Origin: Erythrocercus mccallii
Lineage: Eukaryota > Chordata > Aves > Passeriformes > Dicruridae
Assembly (NCBI GenBank): GCA_013397435.1
Contig: VZRG01002552.1
Span: 1-64,000, forward strand
Length of the DNA: 64,000 nucleotides
Direction: 5' to 3'
The notes under the pieces are model-generated. The model saw only the letters and a list, made by a program, of their open reading frames with translations. It searched no databases and was not told the DNA's origin. The translations under genes were made by a program, and so were the position numbers. Below are positions 26,301-41,300 of the stretch, one piece after another; position 1 is the stretch's first letter; each line of letters starts with the position of its first letter.

Positions 26301-29300
26301 CTACATTTTATGTAGTAATATGAGCAAGAATGTTCCTGCTCATACCAAATAGGTCATCCTCCCCAGGGGGAAAAATAGTAAGAGCACAAAAAAACATTCT
26401 TTCTCCAGAATTTGGGACCAAAACAAGCTTCTGTTGGAGGGGAACAGCAAAGCACCCATCTCCTCTCCTAAAAAAAACTGTAAAAAAAAGTTTCTTTAAT
26501 TTCAAATGGAGTGACAATTGCTAGAGTCCATACAATTAGTCAGCAATTAACCAGCCTAGTCCTTACTGCTAGAACCTTCATCCAGTGACAGAGGCCAGGA
26601 TAAATGCAAATATTCACAATTACTATTACCTTTTCAAATTAATTTCTGTAATGCCTGGCAGACTGGCTGATTTGTGTTTGCTCCATCAGACTCCCCACTC
26701 CCTCCTAGCAGGGCTCTGCTCATATGTGACCTGTTTGACATTCTCCCCTCAGTTCCACATTTGGGTAAAATTCTAATTTGAAGTCACATTGCTTTCACCT
26801 TCTACCAATATTCTGCACCTTCTGGTTTCAATCATAAGCTGAGAAAAACCCGATTTCCCCAAGCATTCCTCCTCCCCAGGGCTTCAAACACACGCAGGCC
26901 ACAGAACAGTTAACAGTTAAATATTTTCTTGCCAATATTTTAAGAGTGCAGAAGGTTCCAAATTGCTGGTAAAATAAACAATGCCAGACTGTGAAAACTC
27001 CTGCCTGCCATATACTCTGATGTTAACAAGAGTTTCTTTATTACTGTAACCTTTCAGAAGAGAACAAAAATTATTTCTCTACCCCAGTTCTGCCCTCAAG
27101 TAAAAGGCAAAGGAGGAAAGCGAACCATGAAAATGCTGCTTGGTAAGATATTGTGAGTTTTCCATCTTACTTCTGCATTTCATTCAGACTCTATGCTGCT
27201 GTGAATAAATAAACTTCCAGAAGATCCTAAAAGCACGGGCAAGGATTTTAAGAAGCCAAAATCTTCCTTACAGAGTTTCCTGAATAACATGGATTAAAGC
27301 TATATAGGGGGTTATCTTCCCTCCTGCAAGGACATAATAAAACAGGAACTACAAACAGGCAAATTTAAGATGCTCTCAAGGAGACACATAATTTTGAAGC
27401 TCTTGGTACCTGGCTTTGTCCTCTGGGACTTTAGTCCTGTATTTCCACCAATTATGGGGGCTCTGCTACTTTCCCACTTTTAAAAAATGATGTCTTCAAA
27501 CAGCATCTCCAAACAGAATTGCTGGTACTCAGCATCAATAAGACAAATGACTCCAAAGCTTTAGGGACACCCCCTAAAACCCCAGCTCACCCACAGGCCT
27601 GCCTTCTGTTCCCTGCCAGACCCTTCTGGATGCCCAAGCCCTGTGAAAATCCATTCAGACCAGTGTTGTTCATTTCACATTGACCAAGACTGTACTGAAG
27701 CCATTTCCCATTCATAACATCCCAATCCTAAAATTGTCCCTTGTATGTGCACTTACTCTCCTGGCCTCAAGGCCTCCTGACTAACTTGAAAATCAACATG
27801 ATGAACACTTTGCTATCAACAAAGAGAGATCTCCAAGATTAGATACGCTGGAATTTTAAGCTTCGGCATTATTTCCTGACCTTTGAATGAAATAAAAACA
27901 TTCAAGCTCTTACAGAAGTGTAATGGTAATTAACTAATTAATAGAGATAAAGCAAGTGCTGTGTAAGACCAGAAAAAGAAGAGAAGACTGAAGACAGAAA
28001 AAGGAATAGGATCCACTGAGATTCCCAGACCAGAATGGAAAACAGAAAAGCACCTCAGTTTCCCTAGATGTGTACAGAATTATCCTTTGGTGTTGCTTCA
28101 CTAGGGTTGTAAAAGAAATCGGAGGAGCCAGCAAGTGTGGAAGCAGGCACTGGGATTACTGCAGGGATTGCACTTGCACTTTTTGATCATTATCTTTTGC
28201 TCTCCTGTGGGAGCAGTTAGCAAAAGCTGTCAAAAAAAAAAGTTTCAGAAAGCTGCCAATTCTCTAAATGGATAAAATGGGCCAGAGAACTCAGAAAATG
28301 GAAGCAAAAAATGAACCACACTCTAACAAGAAAATACAAGACTCGCTCCTGAAATGGAAGCAGAAGACATCAGTGACTTTGTATCTGCAGAGAAAAGCAC
28401 AAGCAATAATGTGATTAAAATATATGGGAACAACAGAGAAGCTCACAATGGTTTGTGTGGTTTGACTTACAACAGACTCTGGTCTTGGTATTATTTCTGT
28501 TTTTATGAAGGAGCTTAAAAGCACATTCAGGGGGAAGAACCTTTTCCTTTATAATGGACATAGAGTAATATAATACTGAAAAATACACAATACTGAAAAA
28601 AGGTATCTCTAGAAAAGGTGCCACAAGGCATCTTCCAGCATAATTCCTGCAGGCACTCAAGCAAGGCACAGAACAGGCCAACGGCACCACCTTACAGTAA
28701 CAGGATCCAACACATCTGGGAAATTTAAATTGATTATTTTGAGCCAGAATTGATTTCTTTATGCCAGAAAACTGGGGCAGGCCAGCTGAAAAGAATCCAA
28801 GCTTTTATTATATCTTGATTTCAATACCAGGTATCCTCAGCATGGCCCAAACATTTCACCCAGGTGTGTTGGTTCCACAGATGCTGTCTCTAGAACAACT
28901 ACATCACAAACAACCTGAGAAAGAGACCCATATTTCAAAGCTCCATGTAAAGCTACATTTGCATCATTAAAGTTTGTTCCAGACATCATCACAGTTGAGA
29001 TAATTCAAGGTAACATTCCATACATGTGCACTATCCTACATATTTAAGTTATTAAGATTTCCAGAATCAAATTTACTGAATTTCCTCTGGAAAAGTGCCC
29101 ACTATTATTCATTTATGAAATGACAAAGTACTGGAAACTTAGTGTGAACTTTCAAGCTCTTTGAGAAAAGATCAAGGGTTGATAAACTTTTTTTTTTTGT
29201 GATGTTCTTAAAACAGTAACTTCAGGTAAAACAAATCATGCTATGTCTGGTATCTTATTAAAAAACCCCAGAAAAACTATACAGAGCAATATTGTATCTC

Positions 29301-32300
29301 ATGCTTTGGCAAGGGTTTTGTTTCTTTGGTTTTTTTTTTTTAAAGGAACATTAGAAACTAGTGAAATATTATATATTCCAAGTAGTCATCAAAAATCATA
29401 ACATTTTTCTCCTTAAAATGTCCTAGTAAAGCATTTCAAAATATACACAGATAATTTAAAACTCAAACTTCTCTTCTTTAGTTCTACAGGTTTTTAAAAA
29501 CCTTTTTCAACTGTACTGAACATAATCCTCTGTCTCATATCCCAGTCCATTTCCTCAACAAAATCAATATCTTCTCTGCAAAGTTTTACTTCAGTACATT
29601 CCCTTCATCCCAACTCCCCACTCAAGCCCCAAAATACTGCACCCACTTTCCTTCTGCCCCATTCTCTCTCAAAAATGTAGTTTGTGCATCCTAATCCTCC
29701 TATGCATCCAAAATCGACTCCATGACTTCCCATCAGATTTTAGAGGCAGGCCTGGAGAGGACTCATGAACATCCCAGTACAGCAGCTTCCCACTTCAATT
29801 CATACAAAGATCAAGTTCTATTTTAAAATTGTATCCATTTTACACCCTGTCCTCTCACCCTCTAAAGCCATTCTACAATTTGCTGGTCTCACCCTGACCA
29901 TGCTTACTGAGTCTTTAGTTACAAGGGTGAAACTTTTTGTTCTCTGTTCTGTTAAGAACAACTTAAACAGAATTAAACTGAGTTTAGGAAATTCTGTAGC
30001 TCCTGCAAGGTAAATTGGCATTTTTAATCAACTGAAATTTTCTAATTGTGAAAAGAGTATCAAGACAGAAAATGGTGTTCAAGTTCCCATAGCCAATTTC
30101 AGCTCTCAGTTACATGTATTGATTCTGATGCTGTTACTTCAGATGTACATGAGTGTAATTGAGAGCAAATTATGGGTCACTGGGTATAAACAGCTCTAGC
30201 TAAAAGTGTAACAAAGGCAGTATTGTGCTACACAGAGCAGAGCCAATAAACGAATTCAAAAGACACCTAGATGTGTTCCTGGAAGAAAAAAAGAGGGCAG
30301 GAGTCTAAGTGGTCTGGTGGGAAAACAGGAAAGTGAGATTATGATAAATTAAAACAGGTTTGGCACACTGGGCTGGACAGCCCCTCCCAGTCCTATCTCT
30401 TTTGGAACATTTATTCATTATAAAATGAATTGTCATTTTGCACTGAAAACAACTTTAATTCATTTCAGCAGCAGAATGCCACCACAACATACACGAGCAA
30501 GGCAGGTAAAGTGAGCCTACGAACAGAAGTTTTAGAATAAAGCTTGATGGATCTTCCTGAGACACCACAGGATTTGCACCCAAAAGCATTGGTGTGGGGT
30601 GCTTGGAGGAGGGAGAAGGGGTGTTGGGTTTTTTTTTGGTTTGGGATTTTTTGCGTGGTTGGAAAGTCTATAACATCTCTTGTCCCGTTATCAGCTGAAA
30701 TCCTGTTCCAGGGAACACCTATATGTCCTTCCTATCAACTCTGCAGCTTCATCTAAGGGTATGAAACCAAACTTTTATAACAACTTTTAAATCCATACAG
30801 TTACTAAAGCACAATTCTGAGATCAGCCAGCTTAATTCTCACATGGCTCCAGAATTTCCTTTGGGAGAAAACAGCAGCAATGTCTAGTCCTGAGAGAATT
30901 CCCTTTCCAAACTGATGAAGCAACTGCCAGCTTGCACAGTATGAATCTATTCCCTGCAAGCCACGAGGTGGAGATCTCTGGCAAAGCAGGATCCAAAGGA
31001 AGTCTCTTACCCAGCCTAATGTTACTATTAACACTTGGAGCCATTGCATCAAGCCAATTTTTCTGTTTGTTTTTAAAGTTTGATAGAAATGTCACTAGTG
31101 GAAAAATTAAGTAAAGAGCACTGGTTAGCCACAGAACTGGACACACCTGGCTGCAAACCCACCAAAAGAGACTGACTTCATTAGTACTAGGGACAGCAGA
31201 GTAAAATTTATATCTGAAATATGCCTGCACCAGTAGAATTTGCTGAGGCCACAGACTCTCAGTGTGTTTTTACAGCTGTGTCAAGTTTGGGTTTCTGACT
31301 CTTGCCGACATTGAGGAGTGCTGAAGGAGCTCAGGCTAACAGGTCCCAAAACTTTGTAGCAGAGATTTAGATCTCAGCAGTTTTAACAACCAGGTTTTGA
31401 AATAATACAAACTCCATTTGGAGCTGGAGCTGATGTAAATTTGCAGTTAAAATGCTTTACATTCTACCCATTTCGGCTCCAATGAACCAGTTAAGAGCAA
31501 ATGGCACATTTCAATAAACCATCAGTATCACTTCAGGAATATAGTGTCCATTTTCTGCATCAAGTGCTGGCATTGTTGCTAGATTGGAAGCAAGCTGAAG
31601 AACTGCATCTTTGTACGTCAGCAAGTCAAACTAATTGCATCCAGCCAGCCATTCCATCCAGGTGCTCTGTCACTTGTACCACAATACAGGAATCAGTTAA
31701 ATTTTGACCTTTGATACACTGCATGAGAGAAAAGGCAAGGAACGGAATTTCCCAACCTCCTGGGATCTGTGCAGATGATAATTTAGTTCTCTGGGCGTAT
31801 TCAGTAAAGTTTCTTTCATTTACCTTACTTCTAAGACTCAGATTCTGAAATTTAAAAGCATTGACGCAGAAACATAGATGTCATTCTTTTTTATCTACTA
31901 TTCTTGATGCATTTGACCACTTTATTTTGGAGGCAGGATATTTACTGATTGAAGGACTACTTTACTTGAAAATAAATTGCTGTTACACATATCCCTCCAT
32001 CAGGTCACAAACCCTCTGTCATTACCTCAGCTTCAGTTTAAAAAAATCATTAGGGATAAAGAGGTCAAGATTAATAAAAAGAATGTAGCACTTGGGAAAC
32101 TGCCCTTTATTGGTCACTCAAAACTTGCAATTGCCAAAGGTGAGAAGTGAGAAAGACTTCAGTCAGGGTACAGCTCTGTGAAGGGAAGGAAGGTGAGTGG
32201 AGAAGGGTGAACAAGCATAGAAAAAACAGGAACTGCCCATGCAGGGGCATGAGTGAAGTGGGATATGAAGCCAGAATCACTGACAGGAAAATAAAGCAGT

Positions 32301-35300
32301 GATAAGGAGCAAGGGAACTGGTAACATCTTCAATCATAGATAATTTTCATCTAACATACAATAAATATTACCAGAAGAGACCGAGAAGTTTGTTCATCTC
32401 AACAAAATCCAGAAATTTTGGGTTGAAGGTACCTCAAAGCTCATCCCATTCTACCACCTGCCATGGGTAGGGACACCTTCCACTATCCCAGGTTGCTCCA
32501 AGCTCCATCCAAGCTGGTCTTGGACACTTCCAGGGAAGAATTCCTTCTGTATGTCTAACCTAAATTCCCTCCCTTTCAATGTGAAGCCATCTCCCCTTAT
32601 CCTGTCACTGCAGTTCCTGAGGAAGGGTCCCTCTCTGGCTTCCCTGTAGCCCCTTCAGATTCTGGACAGATGCTGGGAGGTCTCCACACAAGCTTCTCCT
32701 CTCCAGCCTCAACAGCCCCAACTTTCTCAGCCTGTCTCCACAGGGGACTGACCATGAATAATGACTGAAAGATCAGGAATAAAGAAAAGATTAAAAAAAA
32801 ATAAACAAAACAAACCACTGCAATGAAGGCTCTCACTAGGACTCCAGTGAAGAGAACAGTCCTGATTTCCAAATCTGTCCCTGGGAGAGTCCACTCTGCT
32901 TTCTCACTTCCCCCCCAGTGCCTGCTCAGGAGTTCACTTCTCACCCAAGGAGGCTCATTAAACCAAGGGGCCTCTGTGCAGCTCAGCTCGACTAAATACA
33001 CACACAGGTGTAACAGCCTTGCAGCTTAATCCCTGAAATGTGCAGGTTTTTACTCTGAGCATCTGCTATGGCCACATAAAGGCTGTGTTAGCAGCAGGCC
33101 ACCATCTGATGTGTTACAGGTATCACAGTACTGCAAGCTAAGCACACTGGACATTCCACTGCAGGGTCATTCCTACAAAGACTGAACAATTCAAATGCAA
33201 GGATAAACTGACTAGATGCCTAACCTGACAAGGCAGGGAATGAATGGCATTCCAGCAACTTCAGAGCTTCCTGCAGTTGCATCACACAGGAACCATGCTA
33301 CTGCAAAATGCATGTATAAACACTTCAGGGTACACACTGGATGAAACTATAAAGACACTGATGGGTTTTTTACACTTCAGGGAATTTTGTGGAGCAATGG
33401 AATAGTTTGGCCTGCATAAATGGAAACCCTGTGCATCCCTTTACAAAGAATTGACTGTAAGCATTATCTTTTTTCCCCTAAGCTCTCAATGTAAAGCTCT
33501 CAATACAGGCCCAACCTGCAGGGTTCTTCACTTTGGAGCCCTGCATTGCTTGGAAGGGCAGCAAACAGCCAGCTTTGCTCCACTTAGCTGCTTCCAACCC
33601 TGCACAGAAAACTACAAGCCAGCACTTTGTTCACAAAAGACAAGATTAGGGTCAAATGAAACAGGCAAATCATTTTCTGTTCCAAAGGTTCATTTTCTCC
33701 ATGGAATCAGACAGATACTTTCAGGTGCTTCCAAAGGTGACCTGTTTGGCTGGGGTTTGTTTTGGGTTTGGGGGGTACTTTGCCTTTCCAGAGGAAGAAC
33801 CTTAAATTTACACCCAGAATAAAGATCTGAGCTGTGTATAGTTCCTAGAGAAAGCAGAATCAACTAGTGGTATGATAGGGAAGGCATTGGATAAGGACAA
33901 AAATGCAGAAGCTCCTTCATTCAGTACATCTGATTTTTCAGGCTCACTCACACTGCCCTACCAGAAATAGGAGATTCCCACACTGGAATTTCTCTAAGCA
34001 CATTAATATAAAAAAAATTCTCAGACGTACGAATTTAGATTTAATTCAAAAGAAGATTAACAGGATGTCTTGTCTTTAAAAGCAACAGAGTAAAGCTATG
34101 GAATTCCCAACAACTAGGAACAAACCCTATTGCAAAAGGAATAATTGAAGTTATACCAGAACCACCACCTTCTAAAACCACACACAAAAAAAAGAATCAG
34201 AGAGAAACTTCTTGAATTACTGATGTGATTGCATCCCAAATCCTAAATCACTGGTTAATTCCCTTGTCTGGTGTCCTAGGTTAAAATGTATGTATTCTAT
34301 CACCATCTTCAGGGGCTGTTAAAAAAAACAGGTGTGGCGGTATCTCCCTTATCTTCTGTTAATGGGCCCATCAATGCTGTGCTGCATCAATGCTGTGCTG
34401 CATCAATGCTGTACTGCATCAATTCTGTGCTGCATCAATGCTGTGCTGCATCAATGCTGTACTGTACTGCTGTACTGACTCAGAGATAACTCTCTCCAGG
34501 AGCTATCTCTGTTCAATGGGCCGTCAAGGACCCACTGCATGATTCATAGAATGAGATCAGCCCATTGTGAGATGCTCCGCCCAGGGGGAGGAGCCAAGCA
34601 TTCCCACCCAGAAATAAGCTGGGATTTGGGACTGCACAGGGGACTTTTACCCACTGGACTCCCAGAGGACCAGAGTACTAGACCTTTCTACAGGATTACT
34701 GCTTCAATAAGACCACATTCATCTGGACTGCTACCATCACCCTAACAGAGTGTCAGGTTGTATTCTGACTCTGTCAGTGGGGTTTTTTGTACCATTGCAT
34801 TTATTTTATTTTACTTCTTTCTTTTCTTTTTAATAAATTGTATTACTGACTTGGAGTCTCTCATTGGTTTTGCTTTCAAACCAGTACATCTGGCAACACC
34901 AGGAACATCTTGGCAGCTTCTCCAAAAAAGCTGACAGCTAAGGCTTGACAGTATGCCATCAATTACTGCTATATGGAAACTGAAACTTCTCTAACAGCAT
35001 AATTTATTTTACTCATAAACAAACCTCTATTTAATCACTGAACAGTTCTCTTCATTTTTGACAACACAGCAGCCTCACATGTATCAGGTCTGCTGTCACC
35101 TACTTGCACTGCCTCTGCTATGCCTTCTCTTCAGGCAATCACCAACACAGGGCTGGAGAAACACATTTTCATACTTTAAGTATAGAAATTACATTACAAC
35201 CAACTACCATAACCTTCCTCAGAGTAGGCCAGAATGATCCAACCTTCCTCTTCCTTCAAACTTGCAAATAAGCTCTCCTTTGAACTACTCTCTCCTCAGA

Positions 35301-38300
35301 GCATTCTTTTTTTTTTTTTCTTTTTTTGTGATAAAGATCAGGTATAGTGAGAACCTAAAATGAAAAATACACTATGGACTAGTTACAGTCATGTGCAGGA
35401 ACTTGACAAAAACCCCTTGTCGATTAACTTTCCTTTTAACACTTTGGATACAGAGACAACTCAGAGCTCTGCTGAAATTACTGAAGTTGTAGCTATGGAT
35501 ATGGCACTAGTCACATTCCTCCCTACCCCAGCTGCTTATTCCTATCCCCATTCTGTTGTAGCAGCATCTATTTCTGCAATCACATAGCAAAACATGTAGG
35601 AAATTAATTAATTTCAGACAAATCAATACCTTTATCCAGGCCACAATGCACTTTCAGATACAAGGTCAGTGGCTCAATACAGCAGCTGAGGGAATGAATG
35701 GTCAGGAGTGAGGGCTGCAGGTACCAGCTTAAGCTGGTAAAGGAATCAACCAGGTTGATTCTCAGTCATTCTTCTAAGATATTTAAATCCAAAAAAGCAT
35801 TGGAAGATGGGAATCATCAGGATTAACACCACCAGAGAGGACTTACCCCCATCACCTTCCCACGCTGTTCGACATCCTCCCACATGCAGTGAACGATGTA
35901 GCGGCACATGTACTTCCCTGTGCGGCCCTCCTGTTTCAGCCGAACCAGGCACATCCTGCAAGAGCACACACCAGTCAGAGCTCCTGGGCTTTTTTTTTAA
36001 AAAGGAAAGAGTAAATTAAATGCATTCCAGCTCATTTAAGGTTTTTCTTATAGTATACATTTGTGATCGTGAGAAAAGTACGCACGGATTTTTTTTTTTT
36101 TAATAAACCATCACAAACATTTCCATTCTGTACTCAGGAGCAGTATCTGCTGGATCTTGGCCAATCCAGCCATGGAAGAGTGACAGTGGACTCTATTCTT
36201 GTTGACAGTACTATAATCTAGTTAAAAACTACTGCAACCTGAATTCCTCAGCCTTCAGAACACCTCACCCTCTGGAGCAGGAACACATGGCTTGTCTAAT
36301 CCCAGGCTCCGAGCCAGCTGTAGCTCAGCCTGGTGCACTCAAGTGCTGTTAGAGCCCAACTAGCCAAGCTTAAGCAAGTTACAGACTTCAACCAATCCAC
36401 ATTAGCAATGTCCTAAATTATTTCACCTACAGGGGTATTTGGATACATGTCCAGCCACTTGGCAAAACCTCCATATGCAAGACCATCTCAGAGGTTTTTA
36501 AGTGCACTGTCACATCTTAATGAGAACATCAGGTTGAGTTTTACCTTTTTTTTAAGCATTAAAGCCACTTGAACTTCATTGCTGCTATTCTGCCTCTTAT
36601 AAAACATCATTAAAGATCACAAACTGAAGCACAGGCTGACTCCTCATCAGACTGAGACCAGATCAGTCCCATCTTTTCTACCTCATGCAGCAACTCTGCA
36701 TCTGTGCTCAAAGACAGAAGTGCCTGTCCAGGACTGACTGATTGTAGACGAGGTGATGCTCAAACACCAGAGCTGAGAGAAGCCGCTCTTTTCACAGACA
36801 TGCTAGGAAGGAAACTGCTCCCAGCTCCTGTAAAACCAAGATAGCAGAGCTGCTGGAGGCCACTGTGAAGCTGATGCACACCAACAATGGCGAATGTGCC
36901 ACAAGAGCTAAAAGGAAAATATGATTATTTATTTGTTATTAGGTTAATTGCTTTAGTGAATCTAAGATCTACAGGCATTATAAGTATTTGGTGACCCATG
37001 AATGCCAGCTCCACAGGGAAAATCACCTGAAGTGTCCTGAGATGACCTGTAAAAGGACAGATGTCCATCTTTATGATGGGTTCTATCTTGAGTATGGATC
37101 AGTAAAGGAAACTTATTTTTTAACCGGTAAAAGAAGTAAAACTTACTGCCAGGGACAGTCAGAGACAAAAACTGAAGGTAGCAAAACCTGCAGCAGTCCT
37201 ATATTCTTCGTGCTAGTCAGAACCACAGTCCCACCACACAAATGCAATTGAGATGGTACCAAAATCAAATCCTCATTTTCTCACAGGAGGATGACAAAGC
37301 TTTCTGTTTAAACAGTGGCCAGAGAACAGTTGTCCAGGTACCAGACCTTCCACAAAGCAAATGCATGAAGACCTTAAAACTTTCAGTTTACTTCTACCAA
37401 TTTCAAAACCTTTGGTCCTCTTGTGCATTTACATAATTGAACTGCACAAACAAGTGAATTACTCATTTGAAAATTCTTACTCACTCTTAACAAGTTAAAG
37501 AGAAAAAGACTCAGTTTAAAAGACTAATTTTGCACTATGAAAAGCATTTTTATACTTCTCTTGCTGAACGCAGGGGTGAAAAACTCAGAGGCAAGAAAAG
37601 CTCCCGCTGAGCATAAACAGTGTTTCCTATCCTGTGTGCCTTCAGCGTGGAGAAGCAGAAGGAAAGAGCAGAGACCAACAGGCAACAACTCAATGATAAG
37701 CAGGGACTGGACTGGAGTGCAGAGGAAAACCTGCAGCTCATGGAGCCTAAAAGGGAGCTCTGTGTTTGGATGCACAGTGCTGTCACAGAGCTGTTCTGCA
37801 GCACCACGAGTGAGATCATGGAATTTTGCAGCTTATTTGAAAGTTTGGTAGTTTGTTACTACACCTGCTGTCTGAGGCAACACAGACTTGTTAAAGCCTA
37901 TAAACCTTCTAACTAGATCACCACAGTGCGAAACATTTCATCAATTCACCGCACAATCTGTTCTGTAGTTTAGTCAAATACTGACTCATCTTCAAACCCT
38001 GAAAGGAAAATTACTCCAAACTATCTTTAGAAAACTAGTGTCTACCTCACACTAGTTGGGTTGGATAATTTTTGCTGTATTTAAGTTTTGCAGAGAGATT
38101 ATCTTAGAAGAAAATGATACGAAAGGATAGCTGAAAAGGATCAGGAGCATCTGTAATTCAATCCATGTCAGCTGAGATGTCATATTTTCTCACAACAGCT
38201 TCAGCTACAACTGCTTCTGTCAGTGTTCCCAGAGTGCCAGACTAGCTTTAACACCAGAAGTGGTGGTTGACACACCCTGATCACCGCTGTGAGGTGCCCT

Positions 38301-41300
38301 GTGCCATGAATCAAGGTGTGATGAGCCATTAAGGATAAAGCCCACTCGGACCTTCCCGTACCTGGCCACTCATTCCTGCTGCCTCAGTTGTTCCAGAGCA
38401 ACTATTTCTGCAGCTATGCTATTGTTGTTCAAAGAAATTACTCTGGCTTAACAACACAAGTATCAACAGCATTTTTGGAAGGCTTTATTCTGTTTAACCC
38501 ATTCATGAATAGCTGCCAGCATGGGGGATGGCAGAAATCGCCTGAACTGACTTTTCCATCAGCTCTGTCTGACATTACACTTCAGTGATGATTAGCATCA
38601 GAATTCTGAAACAGGTCCTAATTAGGTTTGCATATTCTCCTGTGCTCCAGCATGGCCAATTCCCCACCACTGCTCCATCCAGCAGACAGAACCCAGTCTG
38701 GTTGTGCAGCCTCCCCTCCCCTGGGGCCTTTGTTTAGGCTGTTATAGCCCATTCCCTCAGGTTAAGGCAGGATCAACTAAATACCTGAGACATTCCAAAT
38801 AAACTTATCCCTAAAATCTCTCTCAAGCAAGTCTATTCTGATGCAATTAAAACACAAAACAGAGAGTTTATTCCCTTTCTTCTGAAGCACCACATTTCAA
38901 AATGGTCATGTGTCCTCAGGCTTCTCTATGCAAATCAGAGAAATCTTTTCCTGCAAGAACTGTTTTCTACAAATACTCAGTGGTTCTCATTCTCCTCCGG
39001 ACTTCCTCAGACTGATCAAAACTTTCCTAAGTGCAGATTTTCCTAAGAGAAAAAATGCTTAGATGAACTTTTGCAACAGGTCTCCGAATCTTTCAGAACG
39101 GGAATTGTAGCACCACTCTATTTGATCCTAAATACATCACAGATGTCACCATGCTTGGTCTGATGAAAACAGGAAGGGAGCTCTAGTATCTACATGATAA
39201 ATACTGAACCAAGACATTCCTTAGTAGTCACCCAAGTAATTTCTTCGGCAGTTTGGTTAACAGCTCTGTATTCAGCCATTTAGATGCATGGGAAAATGCA
39301 AACCCAGCAGAAGAAATAAAGAGCTTTTCTAAAGGTCTGGGCTTCTAAATATAAACCAAGAGTCCTCCTGACATCAGAGGTGTGAAGTAACAGAAACGGT
39401 CTATAAAAACATGACATTCAGGAAAAACTAATCATGGGTTGGTTTTCTAAGTAATATTGATGGGTTGACTTTTTAAAGCATGATTTTAGTACTGCATTGG
39501 AAGGCACTGGAGTGTTTCCAAAGGAACATTATCTTGAAAGAAGTTTGCAAAAGCAGAGGCTAAATATGAGAGCCTGAATTCCTCTCTTTTTGAGTGGGGT
39601 CAGTAGGAACATTGTGTTCACAGACAAGAAGTATTAGGAATCAGAGATTCAAAGAGAACCCACCAGAATGTATAACACAAAAACGTACCCTGACAAGCAC
39701 CTTACGTCTGTAAAAGCTGGGATGCAAAAAGCATGGAAAAATTGACTAGAACATGCTGGGCAATGGCAAAACTAAGAAAAGGAGACAAAGTTTACCAAAG
39801 AAGGGAAAATTCTCATCTTCTCTGACTCCAGAAGACACTCTGAATCAGTTGAAAATAAGCTGCTGAATAAGAAGGAAGAAGTACCTAAGAAAGTGATGCA
39901 GACTGCTTTGCTAGGGGAAACACAGTAGACAGTGATCAGAATCTCCCGGCAGGTTGTTGGCCACCAGATCAGGAAGATTTCTAGTCCCTGAGGCAAATGA
40001 TCCAGCTGGAAAGACAGAGAACTGAAGCCTTCAGACAGGGGTAGGATGTCCTCGACCTTGTCAAAGCTAGCAGAAGCACTTCTGCCACTTTACTGAGGTC
40101 AAACTGCCTAAAGGAAGAGAATCCCAGAGAACGTAGCAATAAACCTGCCTGGGAAAGCAAAGTGTGTCATGGCAGGATGCTGGTCACTGATCTCATCAAA
40201 AGCAAAGCCTACAGCATTTCTCAATGACCCAGGTGGCGAGCAGACCTGTCACAGACTTCTCTGTGTCCTCAAGTATCAAACCAGATCTCTCGTGGTCCGG
40301 AATGACAGTGCTCCTTAGGTGAAGCTGTCAGGAACACAGAGGAGCCAGGCTCATAAACGCCAGAAAAATTAACCCCTAGTGCTAACCTCCACACTTGAAT
40401 TTTCACTGCTGCCACAACGAGGCAGAGGGATTTGGTTCCTTCCTGCTCATGCAGGATATTGCTGTCATCCTGTCCACCACATCTCACATGTAAGAGTATT
40501 TCAGTTCTCCTCAGCAAATCTCTCCATAACAGCACCAGCAAGAAGTGCAGCAACTCTTGGCCACCTTCAAAAGAAGCCAATGTAGCTTTGATCTTAGAAA
40601 CTTGTGCCTATTCTATACCAGTTTCATCTCTGTCATAGTTCTTGTTTATTTTTATAATTAATCTTGAATTTGATGCTGTGTGTTAATCACAGGATACATT
40701 GTCCTGTCAATGAGAAATCAAGATGAAAAAAGTATGTTCTCTGCAGGTTCATCTGAACTCTCTTTGGTTTTCCCAGATACTTACAAACAGTCTGGTTTTT
40801 TACATTTATTGCACTAGTTTTCAAAATATCTATATGAATTATTAGCTTATCAATTAATTTTTAAAGCCTTTTTCCCACAGGGAACAGTAACAAATAAATA
40901 AACTGCAGATTTCAAGTATCTTCCTTACTTGGTTCCACTGACTTCATTAATTGGTTATAATTTCAACGGTTCTGCTCATTTATTCACTCTTTAGTGTAAT
41001 AAGCTGCCCCATCTTTCACTATATTAAGGAGTCAGGAAATTAAAAGGAGGGAAGGGAAAAAGGAGGAGGCAAGGAAACAAGGGGCCTTAAGTGCAGCTAT
41101 TTCAGTACAAACTTCCTTTCAGCCTTTGGACAGCTGAACCCAAGTCTATGGACTTCAGTTCCCTGAAAGATCTGGCACTGAAAAAATTACTGTACTCCCT
41201 TGTGCATCTTCTGACCTTTATAAGTATGTAATGCTAGATGAAAACCTGATTTTTTTGGCTACTATTTTCACAAACGAAAAAGGGAAAAAACTTCATGTTT

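Larger units (their letters stand above)
18962..35846. other. UQCC1: UQCC1 coding intron 7 (16.9 kb)
   Basis: This is the longest intron of the gene. It contains CR1 tails at 21880, 24902 and 32405, a probable older CR1 at 30240, and a solo LTR at 34272-34888, each listed separately. I see no other gene, RNA or structured element; the rest is AT-rich with scattered homopolymer runs (for example near 29191, 29331 and 35310). Confidence 0.7.

Noticed and set aside
39780..40585. Stretch with broken open frames, e.g. plus-strand text around EGKILIFSDSRRHSESVENK
   Set aside because: It looked like an old processed pseudogene, but stops recur, no parent gene is recognisable, and no poly-A tail or target duplication was found.
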